Source: an uncultured Clostridia bacterium
GTDB taxonomy: Bacteria; Bacillota; Clostridia; TANB77; CAG-508
Reading direction: 5' to 3'
NCBI GenBank assembly: GCA_948852945.1
Contig: CAQPBJ010000001.1
Location: forward strand, 65,617 to 129,616
DNA: 64,000 bases
Shown: in pieces, positions 24,919 through 34,367 of the stretch
How positions within the stretch are numbered: position 1 is the first letter of the stretch
Layout of the letters: each line of letters starts with the position of its first letter
The notes under the pieces: generated by a model
The model's database searches: none
What the model was told of the DNA's origin: nothing
What the model saw: the letters and a program-made list of their open reading frames with translations, nothing else
Translations under genes and position numbers: made by a program

Positions 24919-26853
24919 ATGGAAAACAACGAGAAAAACAATTCTACAAATACGGCTAAAAGAAATAATCAAAGAAATAATAGAATTGTAAGCACAAGAA
25001 AGAAAACAAACCAAGAAACAAAAATAAATAAAGGAAAGACTAAAGAGAGAACATTACAAGAAATAACTCAAGACTTAAAAAATGCAAAAATGCAAAAAGA
25101 AGAAAAAGTAGTTAAAGAAAAGACATCAAATATAAACAGAACAAGAAAACCAAGACAATTAACAAACAAAAAAGAAGAAAATGGATTTAAATTTAAAAAA
25201 GAAAAATTAAAAATAATACCACTTGGAGGAATTCAAGAAATAGGAAAAAACATTACTGTATTTGAATATGGTGATGACATGGTAGTAGTAGATTGTGGAC
25301 TAGCATTCCCAGAAGATGATATGTTAGGAATAGACTTAGTTATACCAGATTTTTCATATCTAGAGAAAAATCAAGACAAAATAAGAGGCTTAGTAATAAC
25401 TCATGGACACGAAGATCATATTGGAGCAATACCATATTTATTACAAAAAATAAATGTGCCAATTTATGCTACAAAATTGACAGCAGGATTAATAAGTCAT
25501 AAATTAGAAGAACATAAATTACTAAAAAGTACAAAATTAAAAGTAGTAAATCAAGGTCAAACAATAACATTAGGAAAAATAAGAGTAGAATTTATAAGAA
25601 GTTGTCACAGTATACCAGATGCAGTAGTGCTTGCAATACACACACCAGCTGGAACAGTAGTACATACAGGTGACTTTAAAATAGACTATACACCGATAGA
25701 TGACGAAAGAATGGACTTTGGAAGACTTGCAGAACTTGGAAATAAAGGTGTATTAGCATTAATGTCAGACAGTACAAATGCAGAAAGAAGAGGATATACA
25801 ATGTCTGAAAGTACAGTTGGAGAAGTATTAGATAAATTATTTTTTAATTGTACAAAAAGAATTGTAGTTGCAACTTTTGCATCAAATGTACATAGAGTTC
25901 AACAAATTGTTAATTCAGCAGTTGCAAATAAAAGAAAAATTGCAGTATGTGGAAGAAGTATGATAAACATGATATCAACTGCAATGGAACTAGGGTATAT
26001 AAATGTACCTGAAAACGTATTTATAGACATAGATATGATAAAAAATTATACAGATGATCAACTAGTAATAATAACAACAGGAAGCCAAGGAGAAACAATG
26101 TCAGCATTAACAAGAATGGCTACTGGTGATCACAAAAAAGTAACAATAACACCAAATGACTTAGTAATCATATCAGCAAACCCAATACCAGGAAATGAAA
26201 AATATGTAGCAAAAGTAATAGATGATTTAATGAAAATAGGAGCAGAAGTTGTATATAGTTCATTAGAAGATATCCACGTTTCAGGACATGCTTGTCAAGA
26301 AGAACAAAAACTAATGTTATCATTAATCAGACCTAAATACTTTATACCAGTACATGGTGAATATAGACAATTAATTGCACACAGCGAAACAGCAAAAAAA
26401 GTAGGTGTAAAACCAGAAAACATATTCCTAACAACTAATGGAAGAGTATTAGAATTAAACGAAGATGAAGCATCATTAACAGGAACAGTTGCCTTTGGAA
26501 AAATAATGGTAGACGGCTTAGGTGTAGGAGATGTTGGAAATATAGTATTAAGAGATAGACAACATTTATCACAAGATGGTTTAATAATAGTAGTAATGTC
26601 AATGGACGAATCAACAGGAGAAATTGTCGCAGGACCAGATGTAATTTCAAGAGGATTTGTATATGTACGTGAATCAGAAAATTTAATGGAAGATGTAAAA
26701 AGAATGTTAAGAGAAGAGGTAGCTAAACTAGAAGAAAGCGGAGTAAGAGACTGGACAACAATTAAATCAAGATTAAAAGATTCTTTAAGAGATTATATAT
26801 TTACAAAAACTAAGAGAAACCCGATGATCCTACCAATAATAATGGAAGTATAG
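24919..26853 (+). CDS. rnjA: Ribonuclease J
   Basis: A 644-residue metallo-beta-lactamase/beta-CASP nuclease acting in mRNA decay and rRNA 5' maturation. The first 95 residues are a basic, Asn/Lys-rich extension absent from shorter relatives. The catalytic THGHEDHIGAIPYLL is near residue 162, with HTGDFKIDYTP, the beta-CASP segments MSDSTNAER and ITTGSQGETMSAL, and the later HVSGHACQEE and PVHGEYRQL. The C-terminal domain is complete. It has an unusually long structured leader. Confidence 0.95.
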   Translation: MENNEKNNSTNTAKRNNQRNNRIVSTRKKTNQETKINKGKTKERTLQEITQDLKNAKMQKEEKVVKEKTSNINRTRKPRQLTNKKEENGFKFKKEKLKIIPLGGIQEIGKNITVFEYGDDMVVVDCGLAFPEDDMLGIDLVIPDFSYLEKNQDKIRGLVITHGHEDHIGAIPYLLQKINVPIYATKLTAGLISHKLEEHKLLKSTKLKVVNQGQTITLGKIRVEFIRSCHSIPDAVVLAIHTPAGTVVHTGDFKIDYTPIDDERMDFGRLAELGNKGVLALMSDSTNAERRGYTMSESTVGEVLDKLFFNCTKRIVVATFASNVHRVQQIVNSAVANKRKIAVCGRSMINMISTAMELGYINVPENVFIDIDMIKNYTDDQLVIITTGSQGETMSALTRMATGDHKKVTITPNDLVIISANPIPGNEKYVAKVIDDLMKIGAEVVYSSLEDIHVSGHACQEEQKLMLSLIRPKYFIPVHGEYRQLIAHSETAKKVGVKPENIFLTTNGRVLELNEDEASLTGTVAFGKIMVDGLGVGDVGNIVLRDRQHLSQDGLIIVVMSMDESTGEIVAGPDVISRGFVYVRESENLMEDVKRMLREEVAKLEESGVRDWTTIKSRLKDSLRDYIFTKTKRNPMILPIIMEV

Positions 26854-26864
26854 TTAAATATAGC

Positions 26865-26898
26865 AGTATCAAGCCTTTTACAACTTGATACTGCTAAT
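26865..26898 (+). terminator. Terminator after rnjA
   Basis: AGCAGTATCAAG pairs with CTTGATACTGCT (12 bp), then AATTTGTT. Confidence 0.8.
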
Positions 26899-26999
26899 TT
26901 GTTGATAACGTGTTGATAACGCAAAAAAATATATATGTTTATCTACAATAAAAACACACATCTCTATTATTTAACATATAAATAATAGAGGTGAAAAGA

Positions 27000-27944
27000 A
27001 TGGATTATGATTATTATACTTCAAATAATAATGGTAAAGATGACTATGGATTAAAATACATAAATGATAAAGGCTATGGTAGAATTTGCAAAGAATATAA
27101 AATTGAATTTCCACCACAACATCAAGATAAACAACCTGGAATGGAATATTTAATGACACCAAGACCAATATTTAACAATCCATATTATAGAGCATCAGGT
27201 AAGTTATACAATAAAGTTGCAATTATAACAGGAGGAGATTCAGGAATTGGTAGAGCTACAGCAATCGGATTTGCCAAAGAGGGAGCAAGTGTTGTAATTG
27301 CATATTATGATGAACATAAAGATGCAGAAGAAACAAAAGAATTTATTGAAAGAATAGGAGGAAAGTGCTTATTACTTTCAGGAGATATAAAAGATACGAA
27401 TTTTTGCAATAAAATTATAGAAGAAACTATTAAAACATTTGGCAAAATTGATATATTAGTTAATAATGCAGGAGTTCAATATCAAAAGAAAAGTCTATTA
27501 GATATAACAGATGAACAATTTGATTTAACAATGAAAACAAATATATATTCTATGTTTTATTTAACCAAAAAAGCTTTAAAACATTTGAAATCAGGAGCAA
27601 GCATTATAAATGTAACCTCTATAACAACATTTAAAGGAGAACCCGAGCTAATAGATTATGTAACAAGTAAAGGAGCGATAGTAGGATTTACAAGGTCACT
27701 CGCTACTAATTTAGCAGATAAAAATATAAGAGTAAATGCAATTTCTCCAGGAGTATTTTGGACACCATTACAACCAGCATGTTGGGAAGCAGAAAAAATA
27801 CCAACACTAGGTTCAGATGCACCAATGGGAAGAGCAGGACATCCTTATGAAATAGCACCATTATTTATTTACCTAGCAAGCGACGATTCGTCATATGTTA
27901 CAGGTCAAGTTATTCACATAAATGGAGGAGAATATAAAGGATAA
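27000..27944 (+). CDS. SDR family oxidoreductase (general stress protein 39-like)
   Basis: A 314-residue short-chain dehydrogenase with an N-terminal extension of about 65 residues that includes FPPQHQDKQPGMEYLMTPRP, typical of the YhxC/YghA/GSP39 subgroup. The NAD(P) motif is IITGGDSGIGRATA near residue 76. NNAGVQYQ, the catalytic Ser in NVTSITTF and YVTSKGA (Tyr/Lys) are present. Substrate unknown. The start at 27000 fits the GAGGTG ribosome-binding site. Confidence 0.88.
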   Translation: MDYDYYTSNNNGKDDYGLKYINDKGYGRICKEYKIEFPPQHQDKQPGMEYLMTPRPIFNNPYYRASGKLYNKVAIITGGDSGIGRATAIGFAKEGASVVIAYYDEHKDAEETKEFIERIGGKCLLLSGDIKDTNFCNKIIEETIKTFGKIDILVNNAGVQYQKKSLLDITDEQFDLTMKTNIYSMFYLTKKALKHLKSGASIINVTSITTFKGEPELIDYVTSKGAIVGFTRSLATNLADKNIRVNAISPGVFWTPLQPACWEAEKIPTLGSDAPMGRAGHPYEIAPLFIYLASDDSSYVTGQVIHINGGEYKG

Positions 27945-28027
27945 ACATAAAAAATAATGTTCATATATGGAAAAAAAACAAAGTTTATGATAAAATACCC
28001 ACGTATAAATAAAAAGGAGAGATAAAT

Positions 28028-29650
28028 ATGGATAGAAAAGAATTAGCTGATTTAATATTTCCTGATATAAAGGATGTATCATATTATGAAGAAAAATACC
28101 CTGAAAGAGAGTTAAAAGAAGGAGCACAAGTAGTAAGAGTTGCACCAAGTCCAACGGGATTTATACATGTTGGAGGAATTTTTCAAGGACTAATAGCTAA
28201 AAAAATAGCTAAACAAACAAATGGAATATTTTTTGTAAGAATAGAAGATACAGATCAAAAAAGAAAAATTGAAAATGGAACAGAAGAAATTTTAAATGCA
28301 TATAAAGACTATGATTTATATCCAGATGAAACAGTAGGTAAAGGAAATTACGGTCCATATATTCAAAGTGAGAGAAAAGAAATCTATAAAGCATATGCTA
28401 AAAAATTAGTAGAAGAAGGAAATGCATATCCATGTTTTTGTTCAACAGAAGAACTAGATAAAATAAGAGAAAATCAAACAAAAGCACAAGAAAGAACAGG
28501 ATATTTTGGAAAATGGGCCAAATGTAGAAATATGCCTGTAGATATGGCAATAGAGAAAATAAAAAACGGTGATCCATATATAGTAAGATTTAAATCACCA
28601 GGAAATCCAGATAAAAAAATAAAAATAAAAGATGTCATTAAAGGTGGAATAGATATGCCAGAAAATGACCAAGATATAGTTATTATAAAATCTGATGGAC
28701 TTCCAACATATCATTTTGCACATGCAATAGATGACCATTTAATGCACACAACATTAGTAACACGTAGTGACGAATGGTTATCATCAGTGCCACTACATAT
28801 ACAATTATTCCAAGTTCTTGGATTTAAAGTTCCAAAATTTGCACATACAGCACCATTAGAAAAAGCAGAAGCAGAATCAAGAAGAAAATTAAGCAAAAGA
28901 AAAGATCCAGAAGCAGCAGTTTCTTATTATACTGAAGAAGGTATACCAAAAGAAGCACTAAAAGAATACTTAATGAATATAGCAAATTCAAATTTCGAAA
29001 TATGGAGAAAACAAAATCCAGATAAAGACATGATGGAAGATTTTGAATTCAATTTAAATAAAATGGGAGTAAGTGGAGCTTTATTTGATACAGTAAAATT
29101 ATTAGATGTAGCAAAAGGAGTTATATCAAGATTTACAGCACAAGAAGTTTATGACTTTGCATACACTTGGGCAGAAAGATATGATCAAGAGTTAAAAGAA
29201 ATGTTAGATAACAAAGAATATTCACTAAAAGTTTTAGGTATTGAAAGAGAAAACGCTAAACCAAGAAAAGATATATCAAAATGGTCAGAAGTAAAAGACA
29301 ACATTAGCTATATGTATAAAGATAAATTTGCAAATGTAAAAGATTTTGAATATCAAAAAATAACTGATAAAGATGAAATTAAAAAAATAGTAACAGAGTA
29401 TATAAATAATTACTATAGTATAAATGATGACAAACAAACATGGTTTGACAAAATGAAAGATTTAGCAGAAAAATTAGGATATGCTAGAGAAGTTAAAGAA
29501 TATAAATCAAACCCAGAAGATTATAAAGGACATGTCGGAGACATAAGTACAGTTATTAGAATAACATTAACAGGAAGAGCAAATACACCAGACCTTTATG
29601 AAATAATGCAAGTACTAGGAGAAAAAGAAGTAAAAGAAAGATTATCATAA
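28028..29650 (+). CDS. gltX: Glutamate--tRNA ligase
   Basis: A 540-residue class I synthetase. The HIGH-like motif is VRVAPSPTGFIHVGG near residue 37 and the KMSKS-like motif is RKLSKRKDPEAA near residue 290. The segment FVRIEDTDQKRK is the usual GluRS glutamate pocket. The C-terminal helical anticodon-binding part is present. It is longer than the common 470-490 residues. Expected to charge tRNA-Glu such as the one at 6697. Single gene with AAAAGGAGAGAT site. Confidence 0.95.
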   Translation: MDRKELADLIFPDIKDVSYYEEKYPERELKEGAQVVRVAPSPTGFIHVGGIFQGLIAKKIAKQTNGIFFVRIEDTDQKRKIENGTEEILNAYKDYDLYPDETVGKGNYGPYIQSERKEIYKAYAKKLVEEGNAYPCFCSTEELDKIRENQTKAQERTGYFGKWAKCRNMPVDMAIEKIKNGDPYIVRFKSPGNPDKKIKIKDVIKGGIDMPENDQDIVIIKSDGLPTYHFAHAIDDHLMHTTLVTRSDEWLSSVPLHIQLFQVLGFKVPKFAHTAPLEKAEAESRRKLSKRKDPEAAVSYYTEEGIPKEALKEYLMNIANSNFEIWRKQNPDKDMMEDFEFNLNKMGVSGALFDTVKLLDVAKGVISRFTAQEVYDFAYTWAERYDQELKEMLDNKEYSLKVLGIERENAKPRKDISKWSEVKDNISYMYKDKFANVKDFEYQKITDKDEIKKIVTEYINNYYSINDDKQTWFDKMKDLAEKLGYAREVKEYKSNPEDYKGHVGDISTVIRITLTGRANTPDLYEIMQVLGEKEVKERLS

Positions 29651-29651
29651 C

Positions 29652-29680
29652 TTTACATAAAATATAAAAGATGATATAAT
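29652..29680 (+). promoter_or_regulatory. Promoter of cassette 6
   Basis: TTTACA at 29652-29657 and TATAAT at 29675-29680 with TG before it, spacing 17, close to the gltX stop. Confidence 0.75.
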
Positions 29681-29715
29681 AAACAATGAACAAAAAAATA
29701 AGGAGGTCCATTATT

Positions 29716-30141
29716 ATGGCATTATTCAAAACCAATCATCATGTATTGGGAAGAGAACGCGGTACGGTAGAGAAAAATAATGACCTTACAGTCACAGGAG
29801 TAAAAGTACTAATAGATTTATGGTGCTCCAAAGTGATTGAAGAACAGATACTCCGCCGGCTGAATGAAATTCTTGGAGATGAAGATGAAAAAATCTCTGA
29901 AGACGAAATTTGCCAGCGAATTGAGCAGATGTTCAAAGACGAGTTTTCTTCCGTAAAGACCAGCATTAGTCGCGAGCAGAAAAAGGAAACAAGTGAGGTT
30001 ATGTGTCCGTTTTCCATTCATATTACAATTGAGGATGAAAATGAGTATCCAAAAATTGAGATGAAACCGACTAATAATCTTCAGAAAAATGCAACAATGG
30101 AGGTACTGACAATCAGTGTCAGAAGAAAACTATTCAAATGA
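29716..30141 (+). CDS. Unknown protein (GC-richer cassette 6)
   Basis: 141 residues with no recognised family. It begins MALFKTNHHVLGRERG; the middle is a charged helix (VIEEQILRRLNEILGDEDEKIS) and the end is beta-rich (CPFSIHITIEDENEYPKIEM, VLTISVRRKLF). ATG 29716 is chosen because AAGGAGGTCC lies just upstream. It has an in-frame CGG in ILRRLN and GC-richer wobble bases. A short GGCACGG/CTGTGCC hairpin follows at 30149-30168. Stop codon is TGA. Confidence 0.65.
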   Translation: MALFKTNHHVLGRERGTVEKNNDLTVTGVKVLIDLWCSKVIEEQILRRLNEILGDEDEKISEDEICQRIEQMFKDEFSSVKTSISREQKKETSEVMCPFSIHITIEDENEYPKIEMKPTNNLQKNATMEVLTISVRRKLFK

Positions 30142-30191
30142 GAAGGCGGGCACGGCGAAAGCTGTGCCTTAGCTATTATTAAGGAGAAAAT

Positions 30192-30365
30192 ATGGAATTT
30201 AATGTAGGGGATATAGTAGTAACTAAAAAACAACATCCATGTGGAAGCAAAGAATGGACAATATTAAGAGTAGGTGTGGACTTTAAGTTAGAATGCACAG
30301 GATGCGGACACACCATAATGTTAGAAAGACCCAAAGCCATAAAAATTATAAAAAAGAAGATTTAA
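30192..30365 (+). CDS. DUF951 family small protein
   Basis: 57 residues: MEFNVGDIVVTKKQHPCGSK, WTILRVGVDFKLECTGCGH and MLERPKAIKIIKK. This is the standard DUF951 (YyzM-like) pattern, with a possible metal-binding CTGCGH. These small basic proteins are widespread in Firmicutes and their role is unknown. Ribosome-binding site AAGGAG. AT-rich like the native genes. Confidence 0.88.
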   Translation: MEFNVGDIVVTKKQHPCGSKEWTILRVGVDFKLECTGCGHTIMLERPKAIKIIKKKI

Positions 30366-30376
30366 TCTATAAAATA

Positions 30377-30550
30377 AATAAGTCGAGATACAAAAAGATA
30401 GTATATAAAAATGCGCTAGCGATCAAACGAAGCTACGTCAGTAGCGTAGTGCGAATTTGAGCAATCTACAATATAAAAACGGAGTTTTTTATTCGGAGAT
30501 TGCGAAGAGCAAATTTTTTATATACTATCTTTTTGTATCTCGACTTTATT
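30377..30550 (+). repeat. Armed repeat A, copy 2
   Basis: The core starts GCGCTAGCGATCAAACG at 30413 and ends GATTGCGAAGAGCAAA. The arms 30377-30412 and 30513-30550 pair over about 35 bp with two extra T, and their sequence is unrelated to the arms of copy 1. The inner variable hairpin is GCTAC-GTCA-GTAGC. It lies between the convergent DUF951 and engB genes, so it could also terminate both. Confidence 0.85.
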
Positions 30551-30562
30551 ATATATTAATAA

Positions 30563-31147
30563 CTAAATCTTCAAAAATTTTTCTAATTCTTCCCAAGCAC
30601 GGTCTGTATAAATCCTTCTTTCAGCAGAAAAAGGGAAAACAGTAGTAAAAGAAAGACAAAGAAAATCTTTAATTTCATTCACAGCAGAATCTACTTTAGT
30701 AACAGCAATTTTATCAGCCTTATTAGTAATAACAACAAAAGGTAGATTAGTACGTTTTATATAGTCAAGCATCAAAATATCATCATTTGTAGGCTTATGT
30801 CTAATATCTAAAAGCAAAACAATCAGTGCAATATTTTTACATTTATTCAAATAATCTTCAATAAATTTTCCCATATTAACCTGTTCTTCTTTGCTAAGTT
30901 TACTATAACCATAACCAGGCAAATCAACAAAATAAAAATTATCATCAATATTATAAAAATTTATCTGTCTAGTTTTACCAGGGGTATTACTAGTTCTAGC
31001 CAAAGCTTTTCTATTAAGCATAGTATTAATAAAAGAAGATTTGCCAACATTAGATTTACCAACTAAAACAATTTGAGGTAGATCATTTTTTGGATATTGA
31101 GCAGGTTTTACTGCTGAAATTTCAAATTTAGGATTTTTTATTATCAT
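30563..31147 (-). CDS. engB: Ribosome biogenesis GTPase EngB (YsxC)
   Basis: A 194-residue TrmE-Era-like GTPase acting in 50S assembly. The motifs are VLVGKSNVGKSSFIN (G1), RTSNTPGKTRQINFY (G2), FVDLPGYGYSK (G3), VITNKADKI (G4) and FPFSAERR near the end (G5-like). Length and order match YsxC. It stands alone on the minus strand with repeat A at its 3' end. Confidence 0.94.
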   Translation of the reverse strand: MIIKNPKFEISAVKPAQYPKNDLPQIVLVGKSNVGKSSFINTMLNRKALARTSNTPGKTRQINFYNIDDNFYFVDLPGYGYSKLSKEEQVNMGKFIEDYLNKCKNIALIVLLLDIRHKPTNDDILMLDYIKRTNLPFVVITNKADKIAVTKVDSAVNEIKDFLCLSFTTVFPFSAERRIYTDRAWEELEKFLKI

Positions 31148-31261
31148 AATTATTACTCCATTTACATTTATATAAAAAAGTATATCATATTAAAAAAATA
31201 GATTCAAATTAAGCAAATTCATAAATCAATTTTAAAATATCAATACGTTATATTATAAAAA

Positions 31262-31300
31262 AGGCGGGAGCTCGTTATTTAATAACTATGCTCCCATGTA
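31262..31300 (-). terminator. Terminator of purA (minus strand)
   Basis: On the minus strand GGGAGC..AGTTAT pairs with ATAAC..GCTCCC and runs into CGCCTTTTTT. Confidence 0.8.
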
Positions 31301-31327
31301 AGTTTTTAGGCAACAGATTACAGTGCA

Positions 31328-32674
31328 TTACACTACCTGTCGTACAATAGTCTTGCTGTTATCGGCGCCTATCCCAAGATAAACGATAGGAACACCAACA
31401 GCTTGTTCAATTGTTTCGACAAAGCGTTTTGCCTCTTCAGGCAAATCCTCATAACTTGAGCAATCCTCCGGAATAGTCCAACCGTCAAATTTATGCTCAT
31501 AGATAGGAATAGGATGAAAGCCAGTAACCTCACAGTCCTCAGGAAGATAATCAATGATTCCTCCATCATACTTATAAGAGGTACAGATAGCAATTCCATT
31601 CTCTGTCTCAAATTTGTCGCGCAGAACGTTTCCAACAATACCAATCGAATCAAGATGATTCAAATTGATTTTAGTGACGCCGAGCCGCTTAACAGCGGCT
31701 TTGAAACGCACCAAGTCGAAATGACCGCAACGACGAGGTCTACCAGTGGTAGTACCAAATTCATGAGCAACTTCACGAATGACGTCACCCACAAATGAGC
31801 TATCTTCGGTTTCAAAAGGACCTTCTCCAACACGAGAGTTGTGAGCTTTAGCAACACCAATAATATCTTTTACATAGATAGGCGCGATGCCAGCTCCAGA
31901 GAGAGTTCCAGAGGAATTAGGGTTGGATGAGGTCACAAACGGATAATCGCCCCAATCAAGGTCCAGCCAAATGCTCTGAGCCCCTTCAATAACGATTTTT
32001 TTGTCTGTGCCAACCCAAGTGTCCAGATATCTGCTAACATTGCAGATGTAGCTACCAAGAGCTTCTTTCCAGCGAGAACAAGAATACATCATAGCATCAA
32101 CATCAAACGTAGGACAGCCGTGAAGCTTAAATTCCTCGTTGTGTTTTTCTACAATGTAACTGACCTTTTTATACAACTTTGAATAGGGAAGAAAAAGGTC
32201 AATCATGCGGATGCCAATGCGATCTGCTTTATCCTTGTAATCTGGACCGATGCCCCTGCCAGTGGTACCAACTTTTGAGTCACCTTTTCTCATTTCGTCC
32301 AAAACATCCTGCTGCTTATGAAACGGGAAAATAATATGAGCCCGATTGCTAAGCATAAGATTATCTGGACCGACGTGAACGCCAGCCTTCTGAAGCATTT
32401 CAATTTCAAAAATCAACACCTCAGGGTCAACAACCACGCCATGAGAAATGATACTCATCACATTGGGTCAAATGATACCAGAAGGAATAAGATGCAAGGC
32501 ATATTTTACGCCGTTATGCACGACTGTATGCCCAGCATTATTACCGCCAGTGGCGCGAATGACAATGTCTGCATCTTCACATTCGAAAAAAGCTGCACGA
32601 CCTTTGCCACAATCGCCCCAGGTAGTACCTTCGATTATGGTAACATTCTGCCGAGGAATGAATGCATTAACCAT
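31328..32674 (-). pseudogene. purA: Adenylosuccinate synthetase, interrupted by an in-frame TGA (GC-richer cassette 7)
   Basis: The reading frame encodes a full-length PurA (about 447 codons), catalysing IMP + Asp + GTP to adenylosuccinate. Family signatures include TTWGDCGKGR, GGNNAGHTVVH, TTGRPRRCG and KINLNHLDSIGIV. Codon 69 is TGA (32468-32470), between PSGII and PNVMSIISHG, where homologues have a sense codon, often Arg; both sides are in the same frame. It looks like a nonsense mutation (CGA to TGA is the simplest) or an assembly error. TGA is a real stop elsewhere in the window. CGG is codon 8 and recurs in AVKRLG. GC-richer than its neighbours, with own promoter and terminator. Confidence 0.85.
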
Positions 32675-32729
32675 AGCCTAAAATACTCCTTTCACAAGTG
32701 CGAGAGTTACCATAAAAACTTACATAAGG

Positions 32730-32758
32730 AGTATAACACGGATTCTAGTATTTATCAA
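32730..32758 (-). promoter_or_regulatory. purA promoter
   Basis: Minus-strand TTGATA (32753-32758) and TATACT (32730-32735), spacing 17. Confidence 0.7.
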
Positions 32759-32775
32759 GGAATAAAGAGGAAAAT

Positions 32776-32804
32776 AAAAAAAGAAACGAATATAATTCGT
32801 TTCT
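32776..32804 (-). terminator. Terminator of the serS operon
   Basis: AGAAACGAAT (32782-32791) pairs with ATTCGTTTCT (32795-32804). On the minus strand it is followed by TTTTTTTATTTTCC. Confidence 0.9.
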
Positions 32805-32816
32805 CTAAATTAAAAT

Positions 32817-34103
32817 TTATTTTTTAGGTTTTAATATTTCAATTCCACCCATATAAGGACGTAGAACTTCAGGAATAGTTATTGAGCCATCTTCTTGATA
32901 ATGATTTTCTAAAAATGCAATTAACATACGAGGTGGAGCAACAACTGTATTATTAAGAGTATGAGCATAATAATTACCTTTTTCACCTTTAATTCTAATA
33001 CCAAGTCTTCTAGCTTGAGCATCTGTTAAATTAGAACAGCTACCAACTTCAAAATATTTTTGTTGTCTAGGGCTCCAAGCTTCAACATCAACACTTTTAG
33101 CTTTTAAGTCAGCTAAGTCACCACTACAACATTCTAAAGTTCTAACTGGAATATCCATACTTCTGAATAATTCAACAGTATAGTTCCACATTTTTTCATA
33201 CCAATCATAACTATCTTCAGGTTCACAAACAACAATCATTTCTTGTTTTTCAAATTGATGTATTCTATAAACACCACGCTCTTCAATACCATGAGCACCT
33301 TTTTCTTTTCTAAAACATGGAGAATAAGAAGTCATAGTATATGGAAGATTAGCTTTATCAAGAATTTGTTCTTTAAATTTACCAATCATTGAATGTTCAC
33401 TAGTACCAATTAAATATAAATCTTCGCCTTCAATTTTGTACATCATGGCATCCATTTCTTCAAAGCTCATAACACCAGTAACAACATCAGATCTTATCAT
33501 ATAAGGTGGAATGCAATAAGTAAATCCTTTATTAATCATAAAATCTCTAGCATAGCTTAAAATAGCACTATGAAGTCTAGCAACATCACCAACTAAATAA
33601 TAAAAACCATTACCAGCAACTCTACGAGCAGCATCTAAATCAAGTCCACATAGACTTTCCATAATATCAGCATGATAAGGAATTTCATATTTTGGAACAA
33701 CTGGTTCACCAAATTTTTCGTTTTCAACATTTTCACTATCATCCTTACCAATAGGAACAGATTCATGCATAATATTAGGAATCTTCATCATAATATTAGT
33801 AACTTTTTCTGCATATTCAGTCTCAAGTTTTTCATTTTCAGTAAGTTTATCATTAATTTCTTTAACTTCAAGTTTAATTTTTTCAGCTTCATCTTTTTTA
33901 CCATCACGCATAAGGCCACCGATTTGATTACTTAAAGTATTTCTTTTACTTCTAAGTTCATCACCAGCAAGCTTAAGTTCACGATTTTTTGCATCTAATT
34001 CAATAACTTCATCAACTAAAGCTAATTTATGCATTTGAAACTTATTTTTTATATTTTCTTTAACCACATCTGGGTTTTCTCTTAAAAATTTTATATCTAT
34101 CAT
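32817..34103 (-). CDS. serS: Serine--tRNA ligase
   Basis: A 428-residue class II synthetase. The N-terminal coiled-coil tRNA arm spans roughly residues 25-105. Motif 2 is FRKEKGAHGIEERGVYRIHQFEKQE read here as SPCFRKEKGAHGIEERG plus YRIHQFEK, and motif 3 is NNTVVAPPRMLIAFLENH. It ends at the usual RPYMGG. Last gene of an operon headed by a T-box with a serine (TCT) specifier. Confidence 0.96.
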   Translation of the reverse strand: MIDIKFLRENPDVVKENIKNKFQMHKLALVDEVIELDAKNRELKLAGDELRSKRNTLSNQIGGLMRDGKKDEAEKIKLEVKEINDKLTENEKLETEYAEKVTNIMMKIPNIMHESVPIGKDDSENVENEKFGEPVVPKYEIPYHADIMESLCGLDLDAARRVAGNGFYYLVGDVARLHSAILSYARDFMINKGFTYCIPPYMIRSDVVTGVMSFEEMDAMMYKIEGEDLYLIGTSEHSMIGKFKEQILDKANLPYTMTSYSPCFRKEKGAHGIEERGVYRIHQFEKQEMIVVCEPEDSYDWYEKMWNYTVELFRSMDIPVRTLECCSGDLADLKAKSVDVEAWSPRQQKYFEVGSCSNLTDAQARRLGIRIKGEKGNYYAHTLNNTVVAPPRMLIAFLENHYQEDGSITIPEVLRPYMGGIEILKPKK

Positions 34104-34115
34104 TATAAATCCTCC

Positions 34116-34367
34116 TTATTTACAATTATAATCTGTTAGATTATTAATTAATTCAAATCTAACTTTTTGACCGGTTACATTATCAGGTCTTTCTGGAATT
34201 TCTTCTAAAAACATTGTTTCAGGACGTACACAAATTTTACCTGAACCATCTAAATGACGGTAAACAACAACTCTTTCTTGTGTTTCGGAGTCAAACCCAA
34301 CACAAACAACATAATAAAAGGGACCTTTAAAATGTCTATAAACTTCTCCTTCTTTAACTTCTTTCAT
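34116..34367 (-). CDS. DUF1653 domain protein
   Basis: 83 residues: VYRHFKGPFYYVVCVGFDSETQERVVVYRHLDG and the ending RPDNVTGQKVRFELI are the DUF1653 pattern, a small beta domain of unknown role. It overlaps the upstream dcd-like gene by 14 bases, and serS follows after 12 bases. It resembles the C-terminal domain of that upstream protein, so the two DUF1653 units sit in tandem. Confidence 0.85.
   Translation of the reverse strand: MKEVKEGEVYRHFKGPFYYVVCVGFDSETQERVVVYRHLDGSGKICVRPETMFLEEIPERPDNVTGQKVRFELINNLTDYNCK

Noticed and set aside
30513..30550. Repeat A copy 2 arm as an ordinary engB terminator
   Set aside because: The stem is about 35 bp, far longer than the other terminators here (10-12 bp), and the partner arm lies across the whole core. 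A terminator role may be secondary, but it does not explain the design.
32468..32470. TGA reassignment or selenocysteine in purA
   Set aside because: Many genes in the window end in TGA, and homologues carry an ordinary residue here (often Arg). No selenocysteine-type context was evident. A nonsense change or read error is simpler.
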